From Seriola aureovittata (Eukaryota; Chordata; Actinopteri; Carangiformes; Carangidae): 64,000 nucleotides of DNA. Both the position numbers and the translations under genes were made by a program. The stretch spans positions 2,647,835-2,711,834 of the forward strand of contig NC_079386.1 in the NCBI RefSeq assembly GCF_021018895.1, written 5' to 3'. Positions 1-13,145 of this stretch are shown piece after piece. The notes beneath the pieces are model-generated. The model was not told where the DNA came from, ran no database searches, and saw only the letters and a list, made by a program, of their open reading frames with translations. Position 1 is the stretch's first letter. The number at the start of each line of letters is the position of its first letter.

Positions 1-1660
1 AGATAAAGTCAGGTCCCTCACTGTGAGGAAGAATGACCGAGAGACTGAATGAATGGCAGCTGTCTGAGGTCAAAGGTCACAGAGCAGGAGTCAATGGACG
101 ACTGGAAAAAGATGTTCACATGACCCCAGAGAGCATCATCATGTGACCGAGGTCAAACACTGGTATAGGTTCCTTCTGTTCACTGCACTTTATATATATA
201 TAATAGATTTGTTGACATGTTAATTGAAGAGGATGAAGGAGAGGAGAGAGCTGCTGCACCTCCTCCTCCACCTCCAGTCATCACTCTTTCTCTGGATCAG
301 AAACCATGTGTGATCAGTTTACTGCTGCATGTTGGTGTGTAGGATCAGTGGACTTTATATTTCAGGAGGGGTTGGAGAGAAAACAGGGGGCAGGTGTTCA
401 AACCATGAAGATAACAGGACAAGAACCTGCCACACTGCATCAAGTCCAGGTCTGAGGACAGGATGTGTGGTGGAGGCCTGTGTCCAGTAATGTAGGGCAG
501 TTACAACATTTTATATCACTTCATACATTTACTCCACTGAACTTCAGAGGGAAATGTTGTACTTACTACTATACTCATTAGACAGCTGGAATAAACATAT
601 TAACTTTGATTAACATAATGTTGTAAATATATGTAAAATATTTGAGCTCTAGCTATATTTATGCATCAGTAATAATAATCCAGTTATAACTTAACACTGA
701 CAAGACTCATTTTATTCTATTAACGAGTGCTTTTATTTTGATAGTGTCTCTTTACATGTAGGAAAAGGAGCCGGGTCCCTGACCAATCAGGACAAGACCA
801 CATTGTTTGGTTTGCTGTGTTAATGTGACACATTAATAAAACTGTTCATGTCTCCTGACTGACGTGAACTGAGGTTATTAAACATGTTCTTAGGTTGTTT
901 CAGGTAAAAAATTAATTTTTTTATTATTTAAAAAATCACTGTTTAGTTTTTTCCCTTCGTCACAAACAGCTGTTTACAAAATGATGTGTATCATATGAGT
1001 TGTTGATGACCTATAACCTTTGTGATGTGGTTCATTAAAGAAGGAGGCTCATAAATAGGGTTTATGTATGTCTCTGTACTAAACCTGGCTGACCGGTCGT
1101 TTGGAGAACTGGTGATGTGGAGCATTTGTTTTCAGTACAGTAGAAACAAAACACCAGGAACAAACATCAGGAACAAACAGTTGAATTTAGCTTAAAATGT
1201 TTTATTTCTTTATAAAATTACATTCACACATTGATCCCTTTATCCTGCAGAACAGATTCACTTCCTACACTACGGCCCTGTGCAGCTCCCCACCTTCATC
1301 ACTCATCTTCCTCAAGGAACCAGAATCTTCTTTTACATAAAGTCATTTAAGAACAAGACAATCACCACATTCACTGAAGTCTGACCCACCAGAGACTCAG
1401 TCTTACAGTGGATGAAGGTTTAAAGAAGGAGGTAAGGAGGATTAGAATCAAACATCTGGACCCACTGAGGAGCTGGGTCCCACCTCATACGGGACTTGGT
1501 CTGATTAATGGAGGTGGGCGGGGTATGAATGTTACCTCCATAATTTTTGTGAACAACCTCAGTGCCTTCAGAGACACCATCTGCATCAGGACTCAACAAC
1601 AGACTCAGTTCAGAGAGATCAGACTCAGTCAGGAGGTTCAGACACATGAAACATGGTGGA
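1..1660. other. Non-genic flank, nothing recognised
   Basis: I see no exon, RNA gene or clear transposon here. The stretch is moderately AT-rich, and its open frames are short and unlike known families. It lies downstream of the 3' end of ap1s1, so it is intergenic DNA or belongs to the next gene beyond the window. Confidence 0.5.
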
Positions 1661-1667
1661 ACTGATG

Positions 1668-2135
1668 AGACCGGTGTTACTGATGTTACTGATGTTACTG
1701 ATGTAACAACTGGTGTAACTGATGATATTGATGGAAATGGTGTAACTGCTGTAACTGGTGTTAGTGATGTAACTGATAGAACTGGTTTAGCTAATCGAAC
1801 AACTGGTGGAACTGGTGGAACAACTGGTGTAATTGATGGGACTGATGGACTAACTGATGGAAATGATGCAACTAAGGTAACTGATGGAAAAAACCAGTGT
1901 AACTGATGTAACAACTGATGTAATTGATGGATTGACTGATGGAATTGATGGATTAACTGATGTAATTGATTGATTCATTGATGGATTCATTGATGTAACT
2001 GATAGAGTAATTGATGGATCTGATGGAATTGATGGATTAATTAATGTAACTGATGGATTCATTGATGGAATTGATGGATAAATGTATGTAACTGATGCAA
2101 AGGATGTTACTGATGGAACTGGTGTAACTGGTGGA
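1668..2135. repeat. Minisatellite, about 9-bp unit (ACTGATGGA/ACTGATGTA variants)
   Basis: The sequence is an imperfect tandem array of roughly 9-bp units such as actgatgtt, actgatgga and attgatgga over about 470 bp. Because the unit is a multiple of three, both strands stay open and give artificial repetitive proteins rich in Val-Thr-Asp or Pro-Ser-Val-Thr. No start context, splice sites or conserved domain supports coding. Confidence 0.8.
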
Positions 2136-3110
2136 TTAACCATGCTTAAACAAAATGAGGCCTTTAGTGTGACAGGATCAGGACACATTCAAACTCTGAG
2201 ATCACAGTCTAAGTTCTGATTTAAACTTAAGACAGATTCATGAATATAATGTTCACTGACGACGACCTCAGAGCTCATTTATCCCTAATGCTGGCCTACA
2301 CATCACTCCGCAATCTGGTCCACACAGTGCACAATCTTTCTTTCACAGCAGATCATAACTCTGCCTCTCTTCTTCTTTGTTTCTCTACACGTGAACACTA
2401 ACACCACACAGTGAGCCCTCACTCCCACAGCAGCCAGAGTTCAGATGCTGAGCTTCCTCCATCAGAGTTAGTCTGGGATGTGTACCAGTGTCCTGGATGC
2501 AGGACCTACAACAGTTTCACTGTTACAGTTCAATATTCACTCAGCTCTGAGTCAACATGATCAGCAGGCCATGTGACGTTCAGCAGAGGACAAATCTGTT
2601 ATCTTATTCAGCTAGCTTATGATTCACATCACTGCCATCCAACTATCAATGGCCCCTCCGGCCTGTGGGTGGGGACACTGTCACCTGTCTGTAGCTGACC
2701 CCCTGAATCTGACTCTTTCTGAGGAGGAGTGCTGAGGCTCGGAGGCTGTTAGACACAGGAAACTTGGAGCAGCCACAGACGTGGAGTTAAAAACAAATAA
2801 ATTAGACTCCAGGAACAGCATCACTGCAGGAGTGATAATGATTGGCGGGTGGGGACGACTACAGACGCAGTCAGTGAGAACCAAGCTGCTCACCGTGTAA
2901 GAGCTTTAACCTTCATCACAGCATCCTCAACATCTTCAACCTCAGAAACACACAACTCTTTATGTCAGTCCTTACTTTGATATGGTTGCATTGAAGCAAC
3001 TTATTGAGGAAGACAGTAACTTTCCTTGACCCACATCACAACCATCCACCATTTTTCCCTCAGGAACCATTACAGCCACCTGTATGTTACATCAAAGATT
3101 TTCATGAAGT
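2136..3110. other. Non-genic DNA between minisatellites
   Basis: No gene, RNA or transposon is recognised. The open frames are short and lack conserved motifs. Confidence 0.45.
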
Positions 3111-3117
3111 ACTGACA

Positions 3118-3412
3118 GTACGCGTACCTTCAGTACCTGCGCCATCAGTACCTTCAGTACCTGCGCCATCAGTACCATCAGTACCTTCAGTACCTGCGCC
3201 ATCAGTACCATCAGTACCATCAGTACCTTCAGTACCTGCGCCATCAGTACCATCAGTACCATCAGTACCATCAGTACCTTCAGTACCTGCGCCATCAATA
3301 CCATCAGTACCATCAGTACCTTCAGTACCTGCGTCATCAGTACCATCAGTACCATCAGTACCTTCAGTACCTGCACCTTCAGTAGCTGCACCTTCAGTAG
3401 CTGCACCATCAC
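3118..3412. repeat. Minisatellite of CCATCAGTA / CCTTCAGTA / CCTGCG units
   Basis: Units of 9 bp (ccatcagta, ccttcagta) alternate with a 6-bp cctgcg spacer in a higher-order pattern, about 300 bp in all. The multiple-of-three unit keeps frames open on both strands (Pro-Ser-Val repeats on plus, Val-Leu-Met repeats on minus). I read this as a tandem repeat, not a gene. Confidence 0.85.
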
Positions 3413-3429
3413 AGTATCAACAGTGACGG

Positions 3430-4660
3430 TGACAGTGACTGGATTTTGTACTTTAAGCTCTAATCAAAGAAGAAAATAATCTGTTTACATTTGCGTATCT
3501 CTGGATTTAGGGAAACTCGTTCCAGATGTGTTAAAGACAGTGAAAACTGGTCCTGTCAAACCCTTTGCTTTTGAAACCCTTGTCTTTCTGAAGAGCTCAG
3601 CTGAGTGAACATGAAGAACAAGTTAAAGAGAAACTTCTTCCAGGAGGAGTACCTGATTCTGATCCTGCTCTTTCCTTTACCTTCATCCCTCCAGCAGCAG
3701 CTGCTGCATCAGTTCAGACCAACATCATCATCAACTACACAATAAAGATGAATCATTAAAACACTAATAATCTCTACAGGACAGAAGCTATATTTGTCTA
3801 ATATTCAGATTAATTTAATTAAGTCAATCTGGTTTCAACATGTAGAACCAGCAGCAGCAGAACAAGGTCCAGGTCCAGTTCCTGCTTCCTGGAGGAAACT
3901 AACAATGTGATTGGACGTGATTCAACATTTCCATCTCAGCTGGTCCATCATTCCACTGATGGTACATATGTTAACCAGCTGTTTTAGGCTCAGGTGTCTT
4001 TGGTTCATTGATCACTGTCCCACAGCTCATCACCCTCGGTAACGTGTGTTTGTTATAAGCCAATCAAAACACAAGAGTGAATTTAAACAGTCAAACTCCT
4101 TTACGCCTTCATGAGAAATTCTTAAAACATCATATATGTTCAGATAAATGTAATAAAATAACATGATTGTAACAACATCTGGATGAAGCAGTGACAGAAC
4201 AGCTGGAGACTGGAACACAGGAAGCTGAGCAGGTCTCAGTCCTGTTGGTTATGGGGTCAGGGGGTCTTCATAGCTCAGGTCTGAGGACTCAATGACTGTA
4301 TGGCTTTATGATGTAATCCACATATCATCTATCACACGATCTAAATCATCAGAGACTGGAGGTGAATGTTGTCACTTCCTGTTTCAGATTTAAATAATGG
4401 AGGACTGATAGATTTCTGTTTCTTTAATCTCAACACACCTGTTGTGTTATTTTCCTTGTTATGACAGGAATAAGGCTACGACAAAAGGTTTGTAAAAACA
4501 GAATCTTTCTTTAGAGGTCTGATGATATTTTAGATTTTTATGATTGTCAACAAACCTCAGACCAAAACAACCACAGACCTGATCTGGCTCAGGACTGTGT
4601 GTGTGTGTGTGTGTGTGTCCAAGACCTGATCTGTGTTTCTCCTCTGAGCCTCAGACCTCC
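3430..4660. other. Non-genic DNA downstream of ap1s1; includes a TG microsatellite at 4596-4618
   Basis: No coding exon or RNA gene is recognised. The right edge meets the presumed end of the ap1s1 3' UTR. Confidence 0.45.
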
Positions 4661-4664
4661 ACTG

Positions 4665-4682
4665 TTTATTAAATTATTTATT
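4665..4682 (-). terminator. Candidate ap1s1 polyadenylation signals (two AATAAA)
   Basis: On the minus strand AATAAA occurs at 4677-4682 and again at 4665-4670. They lie about 790 nt past the ap1s1 stop codon, which would give a 3' UTR of plausible length. They are the first clear hexamers I see downstream of the stop. Use of the site is inferred. Confidence 0.4.
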
Positions 4683-5239
4683 ATAATTTATCACTGTCCT
4701 GCTGCCCCACATACTCACTACAGCTTCAAATTTAGATTAATCCGCCACTGAAAATAGTCCCCAACAAAGTCGCGGTTTCCTCCTGTACGAGTGACAGAGG
4801 AACGACAGCGTCCAGCTGTTTGTAGGAAATTAATGAACGGTTTAAAAATGAGACTTTACATTGTGACCTGTTAATTAAATATTTCAGATATTAAAGTAGA
4901 ACCCAGAGGGACTGGGGATGAGAGCAGACAGGGTCGAGAACGTTCAGAGATTGGTTCTAGTCTTTACGTGAGATATGATGAAAATCTAGAGGAACATCAG
5001 ACGTTTGACTGGAGAGATGTCCAGTTATTATTTTTCTTATTACTCAGACCAGTCCACATCCAAAACCTCACACACCACAAGGTGAGACGGTTCAACTGCC
5101 TCACTGTGACTCTAACATCAGTGTCCACTGTGTTCTCACTGTGGTTCTCTTCTGAACTCACTGACAGCAAAGCTGGACTGTAACATCTGAACACACAATC
5201 CCCCTGCACACATGAGTTTCAGTGTTCCCCATTTCCTGT

Positions 5240-5260
5240 AACACACACACACAAGCACAC

Positions 5261-5293
<33 letters not shown>
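5240..5293. repeat. (AC)n microsatellite in the ap1s1 3' UTR
   Basis: A near-perfect AC run interrupted by single G bases. It lies about 180 nt downstream of the ap1s1 stop codon, so it is probably transcribed in that 3' UTR. The Cys-Val open frames across it are artefacts of the repeat. Confidence 0.85.
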
Positions 5294-5296
<3 letters not shown>

Positions 5297-5468
5297 CTGA
5301 AGGGCCTGTCAGTGAAAGGATCCTGACCGAGTCTCCTCCCAGGTAAACCCTGTAGATCAGTCCCCACACGTCCTCAGTCCCAGACTGTTCAGATCCAGAT
5401 TCTGTCCCGTCCCCTCTCATCCAGCCCTCCACCTCAGTATCTACAGTCTCTCTCAGCACTGACGTGTA

Positions 5469-8288
5469 CTATGCCAAGCCCATCTCCTCCAGCACACTCC
5501 TGGGGGACTCGTCCTCCTGCAAAGGAAACACACAGACATAAAGGTGGACTCAGGTGTACTTCAAATCTCCTACACCTAAAGGTACATCTACAGGTACACC
5601 TATACCTAAAGGTACTCCTACACTTACAGGTACAGTTACATTATCACATTATACAGCACTGGAATATAAACATCATCCAGGCTGTGGCAGACCAGAGCCT
5701 GGACTATAAACCACAACAAATGAACTATAGTAATAAACTTTAGAACAACCAGCAGAGCTACACCCACTGATCTCAGTGAACGCCCAGTTAAAGAGGGGGT
5801 TAATAAGTCCTTGATGTAAGTTGGAGCAACAGAAGTGATCACACCTGTGATCTCAGGTTAAGACACAGGCGTTACCACAACAAAGGTCTCAACGCGCTGT
5901 GGCATCATCGATTCGTACAATAAGCTGAAGCCGTATGGCGTTGGTATGTATGGTTGTACTGATGGTTTTAGTTGCTATGTAGTGTGAATGGAGGCCTGCA
6001 GAACAAACAACGACACCAAGATAATAGCAGACTACTTCATCACATCCGTTGTGCGCTTGTGAGGATGCCTGGAGCGACTCCGCGCTGACAGAGGCATGGA
6101 AAAAGACCGGGAGAGTTGACTTTATTCTCAACATTCCGACTTTATTCTTGAAATTCAAAATAAAAAAAAAAAAATCTTCCTCTTCTGAGTCAGTTCGACC
6201 TTTTTGCATGATGAAAAAAAAAAAAAGTCCTCATTTTTTTCCTCATCCATGGCCCTAATACTCCTTCGTAATAATGTCGTCTTCTTTTTTGGATAAAAAC
6301 TAATTAAAGTGGTAAATTATTTCACGTTATTGACACTGAAAAGATTAGTATTCAGTTTTGTTGGAGGACAGTTAATGAGAAGAAGCCCGTTCTTGTCTCC
6401 GCCATGTTATCAGACTTGATGCAGGTCACATGACCTGTGGATTAATGTGGACTAATGTGACTGTCAGTGACAGGAAGTGAGAAGCTCCAGCATGAGCATC
6501 AGCTGTCAATCAGATTACCTCCTGCAGAAGGTCGGCCTGTTCGATGGCTTTGAGGACACTCTTCTTAGACGTGTCCTGGATCTCTCCTCCCATCAGGAAC
6601 TCATCCAGAATGAAGTACGCCTTCTCAAAGTTAAAGATGATGTCCAGCTCACACACCTGCACAGACACACACCAGTCGTCAGCGCTCTGTACATCAGAGT
6701 CGTCACAGTTGACTTCTGTCACCTTTAATTAGCAGATGAATATCGGAAACATTTGACTCACGCTGCCAAAGTATTTATCCAGCAGCTCCACGAAGCGGTG
6801 GATCACCTCCAGAGTGATGAGCTCGTTGTCCTGCTCCTCTATCGCACAGCAGAAATACAGGCTGGCATACCTGCAGGAACACACACACACACACACACAC
6901 ACAAACAACACATCAATATAATAACACATCATATGATTGATGAATTTGCAGGGCAGACTGAAACACACACTCTCTTAAATCTCCCTCTGATGAAAATCAA
7001 GTGTTTCACCTTGTTAACATCCATATGAAATGTTTTATATCATACAGACATATGATGAGAGAAATAATCATCATCACCATGACTGAGTGTTTCCACCTTG
7101 AACTGCAGTGAACCAATGACAGTCTCATAAACACAGATTCAGACAGGGGGACGGGGGGGCGGGGCTAAATAAACCTGAAACCTTGTCAGTACAGAGAGAA
7201 AGAGTTAGCATTAGGATCAGGAAGTAAGAGTAGATGAGCTTCAGACCCAGTTTCCTTTTTTTTGCCACTTTTATGTGTGAAACAAAATATGAATCATAGC
7301 AGAGGATTTTACAGAGTTTAAAACATGTCTGGAGAGGAACTTTAATGAATTAAAATAACTTAAAACATGAAGTTACAACCACTAAGTCGACACGCACACA
7401 CAAAGTGAAGCTGTAGTTCCTTCATGGTCCACTAGGTGCTGGTTCAGAGGAAACTGATGATGGATGGAAGCTGCCCAGTGATGAGTACAAATACTGTCTG
7501 ACTGTTTAGACCTTTACAGCTGAAAGTTACTACATTACCCAGACTGCATCATGAACAGTCTGAGCCCGTCTCTGTTGACACTGCCTACAGAGGAGCTTGT
7601 TTACATTAACACCACCCTGAGTGACCTCCAGCTTCATTCTGTCAACTGCCACGATCACACACAAGAGCTGAGGGCACGACGTCACATGTACTGACAGACA
7701 GCTCATTCATTGGACAGTTTAAGTGATGTCATACTATTACGAATCAGTTAATGAATCATTTACAGCAGATGAATTTAACAACTCTGTCTGGGACCACACC
7801 CTCTCCAGATGGAGCACCAGTCTTTAGTCCATTAACACGAGTTCAGACCTGGGTTGTATGATCTCAGATCAGTGTCTGCTTGTGTGTTTGTGAAAATATG
7901 ATGTCTGCATAAATCATTAAACTCTAAACTAAGCATTTGTTTCATCGTCATTAATCTATTGTTGAATTAAAGATCAGAATATAAGGACACATCACCCTGA
8001 GCCCAGAGTAACCTGATCATGTTTTATCCAACCAACAGAGAAAAACCAAGAACTGCTGTCAGCTGACACATCAGGGAGCTGGAACTGATTAATGGATAAG
8101 CAATCAATTAATGGATAATCATTGAATATGTGAACTGAGGTTTACACTTCATGATCATTTTAAAAGGTTTGTAAAAACAGCAGAGCTTCTATTACAGTGG
8201 AGTTCGTCTCTACTGCAGGAAATCCCTCAACACATCACCCACACACAGTTTTCTTAGTCCACCTCTGCATTCTGCTCACAGTACTGAG

Positions 8289-8333
<45 letters not shown>

Positions 8334-8591
8334 AAATCACTGAGAAAGGAGAGCAGGTCTCACCCTGTCCACCCACCTAAAATCTGATGCAGCTCAGCCC
8401 ACATACAAACAGAAGAGACCTCCTCCTGGTCTGTGGGAGCTGAACTGAGTCCAGAGTGGACTCGCTAAAATCAGATCTGGTGCTTCACTAAAGTCAGATT
8501 TAAGGTGTCTCATGATCACACTAAAAACACGGGTATATTTGACCTGGTCAGTCATTTCATTGAAACGTTGAAACTGAGTAACAAGGCCACG

Positions 8592-8628
<37 letters not shown>

Positions 8629-11600
8629 GAGGGTTCTTGGTTGTTTTCAGTAGATAAACACGGAGGTGGACGCTACACTGCTTTCATCACTGGTGTCATG
8701 TTCTGCCACAACATGGACTTCACACCTTCATTACCACGATAAACACACACAGTTTGGTTTTAACACACATAGGGGAGATCTACGTCCCAGAGCAACTGAT
8801 GAACACACTTCAGCCTACACCTTTTCAGTCCTGTTTTGTTTCTTGTTTATCTTTTGTTTTTTAATGCAAAAAAAAATTAAAAAAATAAAATCATTTTGCA
8901 ATTATTTTGGGAGATATTGCGATGCGATTTCAGTTGGAATGGTCATTTTTCATTTCATTTTCACTGAAATTTGTTTAAAATGATGATGATGTGATTTTTG
9001 TTGGTCTTGTACCAAACAAGCTTGTTCCTTTAAGTCTGGAGAATATGACGTGTAGGCCGAGGCGTCTCCGTAGCATCACAACACTAACAATGCACAACAA
9101 TGTTGCGACACATTTTACCTTTATGCAGCTCCTGTAATTTGGATATTGCACTTGATCATACTGCAATTTTGATTATATTTCAATTAATTGTGCAGCTCTA
9201 ATATATATCTCCAATATAATATACTCACTGTAAAAAACAAAAATAAATATTAGTTCATATGGCCCACCCCCAGGTTAGCATCATAAGTAACTACATGTGT
9301 TACATGTCTACTTACTAACCAAAGCGAAACTGATCAGGAAGCGTCAGTCAGAGTGACTGTGGTGTTTCCTAGGACTGAGTCATGATCTGGTGATACAGCA
9401 TCAAGCACAACTATTGGTCCTGTATCTACCACAGAGGCCTGACCCATCAGTGATCTGAACATGTCACCTTGAGAAATGTATAATAGACATCTTTTCTATT
9501 TTAGAAACAAAATGAAGAATGAAGAAAACAAACCATCAATAATGACAATAATTAGCTGCAGAACGTTTCATGAATAGACAAGTTATAAGCCAATAAATGA
9601 ACAATATCCAGTATCATCCTCTCTTCCTGCTGCTGTAGCAAAGACTGTTGGTGAGCAACACTTGTGATTCATCATGATGTTTGGTTCACCACTGGTGGTC
9701 GAGGTTCCATAACAGGGTCTCGTGACAGAACAGGGTCATGTGACTGTAGCGTGACGAATCAGGAAAGGATACGTGGTGACTGACCCAATCAAATGCTGAT
9801 ATCTGTTTCCCCACCAGAGTCGAGATGAATTCATGCATCACATGCAGAGTCTTGTCCTCTGGGTTTAAACTGTTATATAAATACTGTGACAATCAGCAAT
9901 GTCACAACTAGACGTTCACATCTATTTATAGGTGAACCAACACACTCAGTGTTTAAACTATAGACATTATACCGCTGCTGCAACTCTGCAGAGGGCTTTT
10001 ATTTCGAAACAACGGATACAGGAAGTTCAGACATGTGGCAACACAGGGGTGAGTGAGAGGAAGCGGAGCGAGAACGCCAGAGCTAACCAGCTATCTTTAA
10101 GTTCAACACGTCTTTGTAAAGCTTTACCCTCATCACACAGCTTCAGCGACACCTTCATTTTCAACCAATCACAGTGACGTGTGACACCTGTCACCAGGTG
10201 AGAACAGGTGAGGCAGACAGCTGTGGTAGTGCTACTTTTTTTCACAATTGAATGTCTTTTTATTGTTATTATTTATTATAGAATTCAATTTAGAATATTC
10301 ATTGACAGTTGTTCCGTTTTTGATAATGAGGTCACACCTCCCTCACATTAAAATTGATATATTGATGTAATATAATATCAACATCAGCATGTTTTCTGGT
10401 TAATGTGCTCTCTGCTGGCTCTTCACACTCAGCTAATAAGAAGTTCCAGCTGCAGCACGACTGAAGACACATCCGTGACAGTGTGTGATTTTTACCTTTT
10501 ATAGACAATCTTCAGGTCCCTCCATTCGAGGAAGCTGCACATCTTTGGTTTGCGGGCGAGCACGATCTGCATCAGCTCCCTCACCATCTTCTTCTTGTCG
10601 CGCTCGGCTGTAGCTGTATACCACTTCTGCAGCCGCAGCTTCCCCTGACGGCTGAACAGCAGCATGAAACGCATCTGCACACAGACACACAGTGTTCATG
10701 ACAAGGGTTAAAACTCCTCACTGATGTATGTGACAGTAAATGAGAACTGGATTATTGGTCTAAAAAAGGAATTTCAAACTGTGACTATAACTGATGAAAA
10801 GATGCTTTTCATTGTTCATCACATGTCAGTTGTGTTGCTTCTTTACCGTTTCCTTCTTCTACAGTTCACATAGACAAGCTAACAAGCAACAGACAGCTAG
10901 CAGACTGCCGCCTTGCAGGTTGTAGCAGTTCATCAGAGTGTCTGTACACAACTAAGGTTAAAGTAATCAACCAGCCATTTACTGTATGGCTGAGTCTGAG
11001 ACGCCCTCATCAACCCCTCACATGATACCTGCATAAACCCAACCTATACTTCCTGTCCAGCAGACACACATGTTGAGACCAGCTGGTTAATATGGTCAAA
11101 GATCCTCTATACAGAAGACACCGCAGTACAGGCAGCACCAATGGTATGAAATGGGACACTGCTCTAGTCTCTTAAATGGGTGTTGTCCTCCAAGCGAAGG
11201 CAACTAGCATGAAATGTGACAGTAGCTATTATTAAAATCTATCCCTGTCTAGAATTACCTCTCTGCATCCTTTGGGAAAGAAAAGACAGATCTGTTTTTC
11301 TTGTTATTACGGCCTATTGCTGCACAAAGCTCGGGCATTTTTAACATTAACTGACAAATTTGCAGCACTTTTGCCAATGTTTTTATCTAGTAACAACATC
11401 TGATCAACCTAGTACAAAGTCATAACAGTTTAATAGGCTAATACTCTCTGTTTTCCCTCCAACTACTCTCCATTTTCTCCTCCAAAATACTCAAATAATG
11501 ACGACATACAATGAAAGCAAATTTTAACCAATGAAACAAGTTTTATTTAAGTTTTAAAGTTTGATCTATGGCTTCACGTATAAGTAAGTTAATCCAAAAA

Positions 11601-12962
11601 ATAACTCTGGTCCATCTAAACATCTGGTTATCGGATGTCGGCAGTTGCCAGATCTCACGAGAGTGTGGCACTAAGACAGAGACAGGTCTTACCTACAACC
11701 TGCTGTCTCTTTGTATGACAGACACACAGCAGGTCATGGTTTCGTTTACACTGATGGAGGAAATTTAAATATTTAAATATTTTCTCTGGAGTTTTACAAC
11801 AGTAAAAGAAAAACTACTAACTGTTATAACAAAGATACTGTTCAACAGTCTGTCCTACTGTTTTGAATCTGGACCAGGAAAAAACAGAAATGTATTGCAT
11901 GGCCAAAAGTATGTGGACGCCTGGATGTTCCACCTCTGTGTCTATATTTGAAGACATTGCTTTAACATGCTGCTGTAACAGCCTTCTCTTCTCTAGTTTA
12001 ATCCAGATGTTGAACCAGCTGCAAGGATTTGATGCCATTTAGATACAAGAGCAGTACAAGTGGTACTGATTCTACTGGCTTTTAGTACCAGGTACTTCTA
12101 TTACCAAAGCAGACACAATGTTGTTACTATAGCAATGACGCATGAAGCTATCAGGACATCATCTTCACCGCGACACATGAACAACAAATGATCAAAGGAA
12201 CCAAACAGAAATATCTGCTCCTCCTCAGTCGACTGGGGGGCACCGAATTAAAAGTATAAAACAATAACTAATATCTTTAGATGACAAATGACCAAATCCA
12301 GGTCTTCAGAACCTGTAGAGACTCAAAAAGGCTGAAGGTGGAAGTGCTGCTGAAGGGAGTCCCACAAAGAACTGGTTTAAGGGTCTGAATAGTTTTTTTA
12401 TTGAATAAATAGGCTAAACATAAAACATGTTTTCAATTTGTCATTATGAATTTTAGATTTTACATTAAAAGGCAAAATTATCAATATAAAATGAAATCTT
12501 TTTATTCATTGTCCATTATAATCTGATGATAAATAGATTAATGTATGTTCCAGCTGTGGGTTGGAGGCGGTTAGAAGCAGTCACCTGGAGAAAAGTCACC
12601 TGAGAACAGTCACCTGCTGCCCTCACTGTTTAGTCTGGGGCTGAACTCATCACGTGCCTCCCGGAAGCACTGACATTGTTCAGATGTTCAATGATGACAG
12701 ATGTTCAGTGTAACATCACTTTCAGGTCACAGTCTGTGTAACACAACACAAACACTGACTGAAATCCCTCCGCCGTGTCAGAAGAACGGGACTATTTCAC
12801 GCCGTGTGCTGTTATCCGGCCTGTTAGCTAATAGGCTATGCTGACGGGAGCCAGGTGGAGGTAGCGCAGGTGGACACTTCCTGAAATCATACACCTTGCT
12901 AGCATTAGCTTAGCACCTAGCTCCTGCTTTTCTGAACCGAATGAGTCGCGGTCACTCACCAT
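5469..12962 (-). CDS. ap1s1: AP-1 complex subunit sigma-1 (clathrin adaptor small chain)
   Basis: This is the small sigma subunit of the AP-1 adaptor, which links clathrin to cargo and membranes at the trans-Golgi network and endosomes. The coding exons on the minus strand are 12960-12962 (the ATG alone), 10496-10674, 6762-6870, 6519-6656 and 5469-5516, 477 nt in total, giving 158 aa plus a TAG stop. Human AP1S1 is also 158 aa. Every junction has GT and AG, and the reading phases agree. Readable blocks are [17 protein letters not shown] near the N-terminus, [55 protein letters not shown] and a C-terminus [12 protein letters not shown]. The Met-Met-Arg-Phe start (first Met alone on exon 1), LMGG and the [13 protein letters not shown] tail indicate paralogue 1 rather than AP1S2 or AP1S3. 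The gene lies tail to head with serpine1 on the same strand, as in human 7q22.1. Nothing is broken. Confidence 0.96.
5517..6518 (-). other. ap1s1 intron 4
   Basis: Intron between exons 4 and 5 on the minus strand, with donor GTAATC after ...LLQE and acceptor TTTGCAG. It contains short A-rich runs (6165-6240) and no other recognised feature. Confidence 0.8.
6879..6903. repeat. (AC)n microsatellite at the ap1s1 exon 3 acceptor
   Basis: About 12 AC units. Read on the gene strand this is a TG run ending only a few bases before the TTCCTGCAG acceptor, so it forms part of the 3' splice-site region. Confidence 0.9.
8291..8331. repeat. (TG)20 microsatellite
   Basis: Twenty perfect TG units inside ap1s1 intron 2. 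Confidence 0.95.
8591..8628. repeat. (GTT)12 microsatellite
   Basis: A perfect GTT trinucleotide run inside ap1s1 intron 2. Confidence 0.95.
8890..9200. mobile_element. hAT-like non-autonomous DNA transposon relic
   Basis: The right end, ...caattaattgtgcagctcta at 9181-9200, is a close match to the complement of the TAGGGCTGCACGATTAATCG-type end I know from abundant fish hAT elements. The interior has the matching gcgatgcgatttcagttgg and tactgcaattttgattat motifs. I cannot see an intact left end or an 8-bp target duplication, so this is a degraded or truncated copy. The assignment rests on recognition from memory. Confidence 0.45.
10675..12959 (-). other. ap1s1 intron 1
   Basis: Intron between the ATG-only exon (ATG followed directly by GTGAGT) and exon 2 (acceptor TGTGCAG). 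A Tc1/mariner-type end-like stretch lies at 11893-12055; no other element is recognised. Confidence 0.75.
11893..12055. mobile_element. Possible Tc1/mariner-type MITE fragment
   Basis: The stretch begins with tggccaaaagtatgtggac, which I recognise as the terminal sequence of a family dispersed in fish genomes, and continues through the expected interior. I see only one end and no TA target duplication. Family naming is tentative. Confidence 0.4.
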
Positions 12963-13145
12963 GTTATCGGATTGTTGTTGAGCTGTTGCGACTTTAGAGA
13001 CGAACTGAAGCCCTGAACCGGTCCAACGCAGACGGACACACCGCGGCTAACAGAGACGCTCCATGTCTGTCAGACACTGAACCACTGGACTGGACTCACT
13101 CCCTGCTGCACCGAGCACTTCCGCCTCTGAAGAGCATGCGCACTC
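12960..13145 (-). promoter_or_regulatory. ap1s1 exon 1 5' UTR and GC-rich promoter
   Basis: The ATG at 12960-12962 is preceded on the minus strand by a GC-rich, CpG-containing stretch reaching about 13,145, unlike the AT-rich DNA beyond it. It includes gagcatgcgcac (13131-13142), resembling an NRF-1 site, and cacttccgcc, resembling an ETS site, both common in TATA-less housekeeping promoters. No TATA box is visible. The transcription start is not determined. Confidence 0.55.

Larger units (their letters stand above)
6871..10495 (-). other. ap1s1 intron 2 (repeat-bearing)
   Basis: A 3.6-kb intron with donor GTAAAA after ...VYKR and acceptor CTGCAG. It holds an AC/TG run at 6879-6903 lying just upstream of the acceptor, a TG run at 8291-8331, a GTT run at 8591-8628 and a hAT-like relic ending near 9200. 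No exon of another gene is recognised. Confidence 0.75.

Noticed and set aside
1420..2188. Open frames on both strands with Val-Thr and Pro-Ser repeats
   Set aside because: They are by-products of a tandem repeat with a unit divisible by three.
3004..3426. A 140-codon open frame rich in Pro-Ser-Val-Pro repeats
   Set aside because: It is the translation of a 9-bp minisatellite. The opposite strand is open too, and there is no signal peptide, domain or splice support.
5136..5459. Cys-Val-rich minus-strand frames
   Set aside because: They cross an AC microsatellite in the ap1s1 3' UTR; there is no independent gene.
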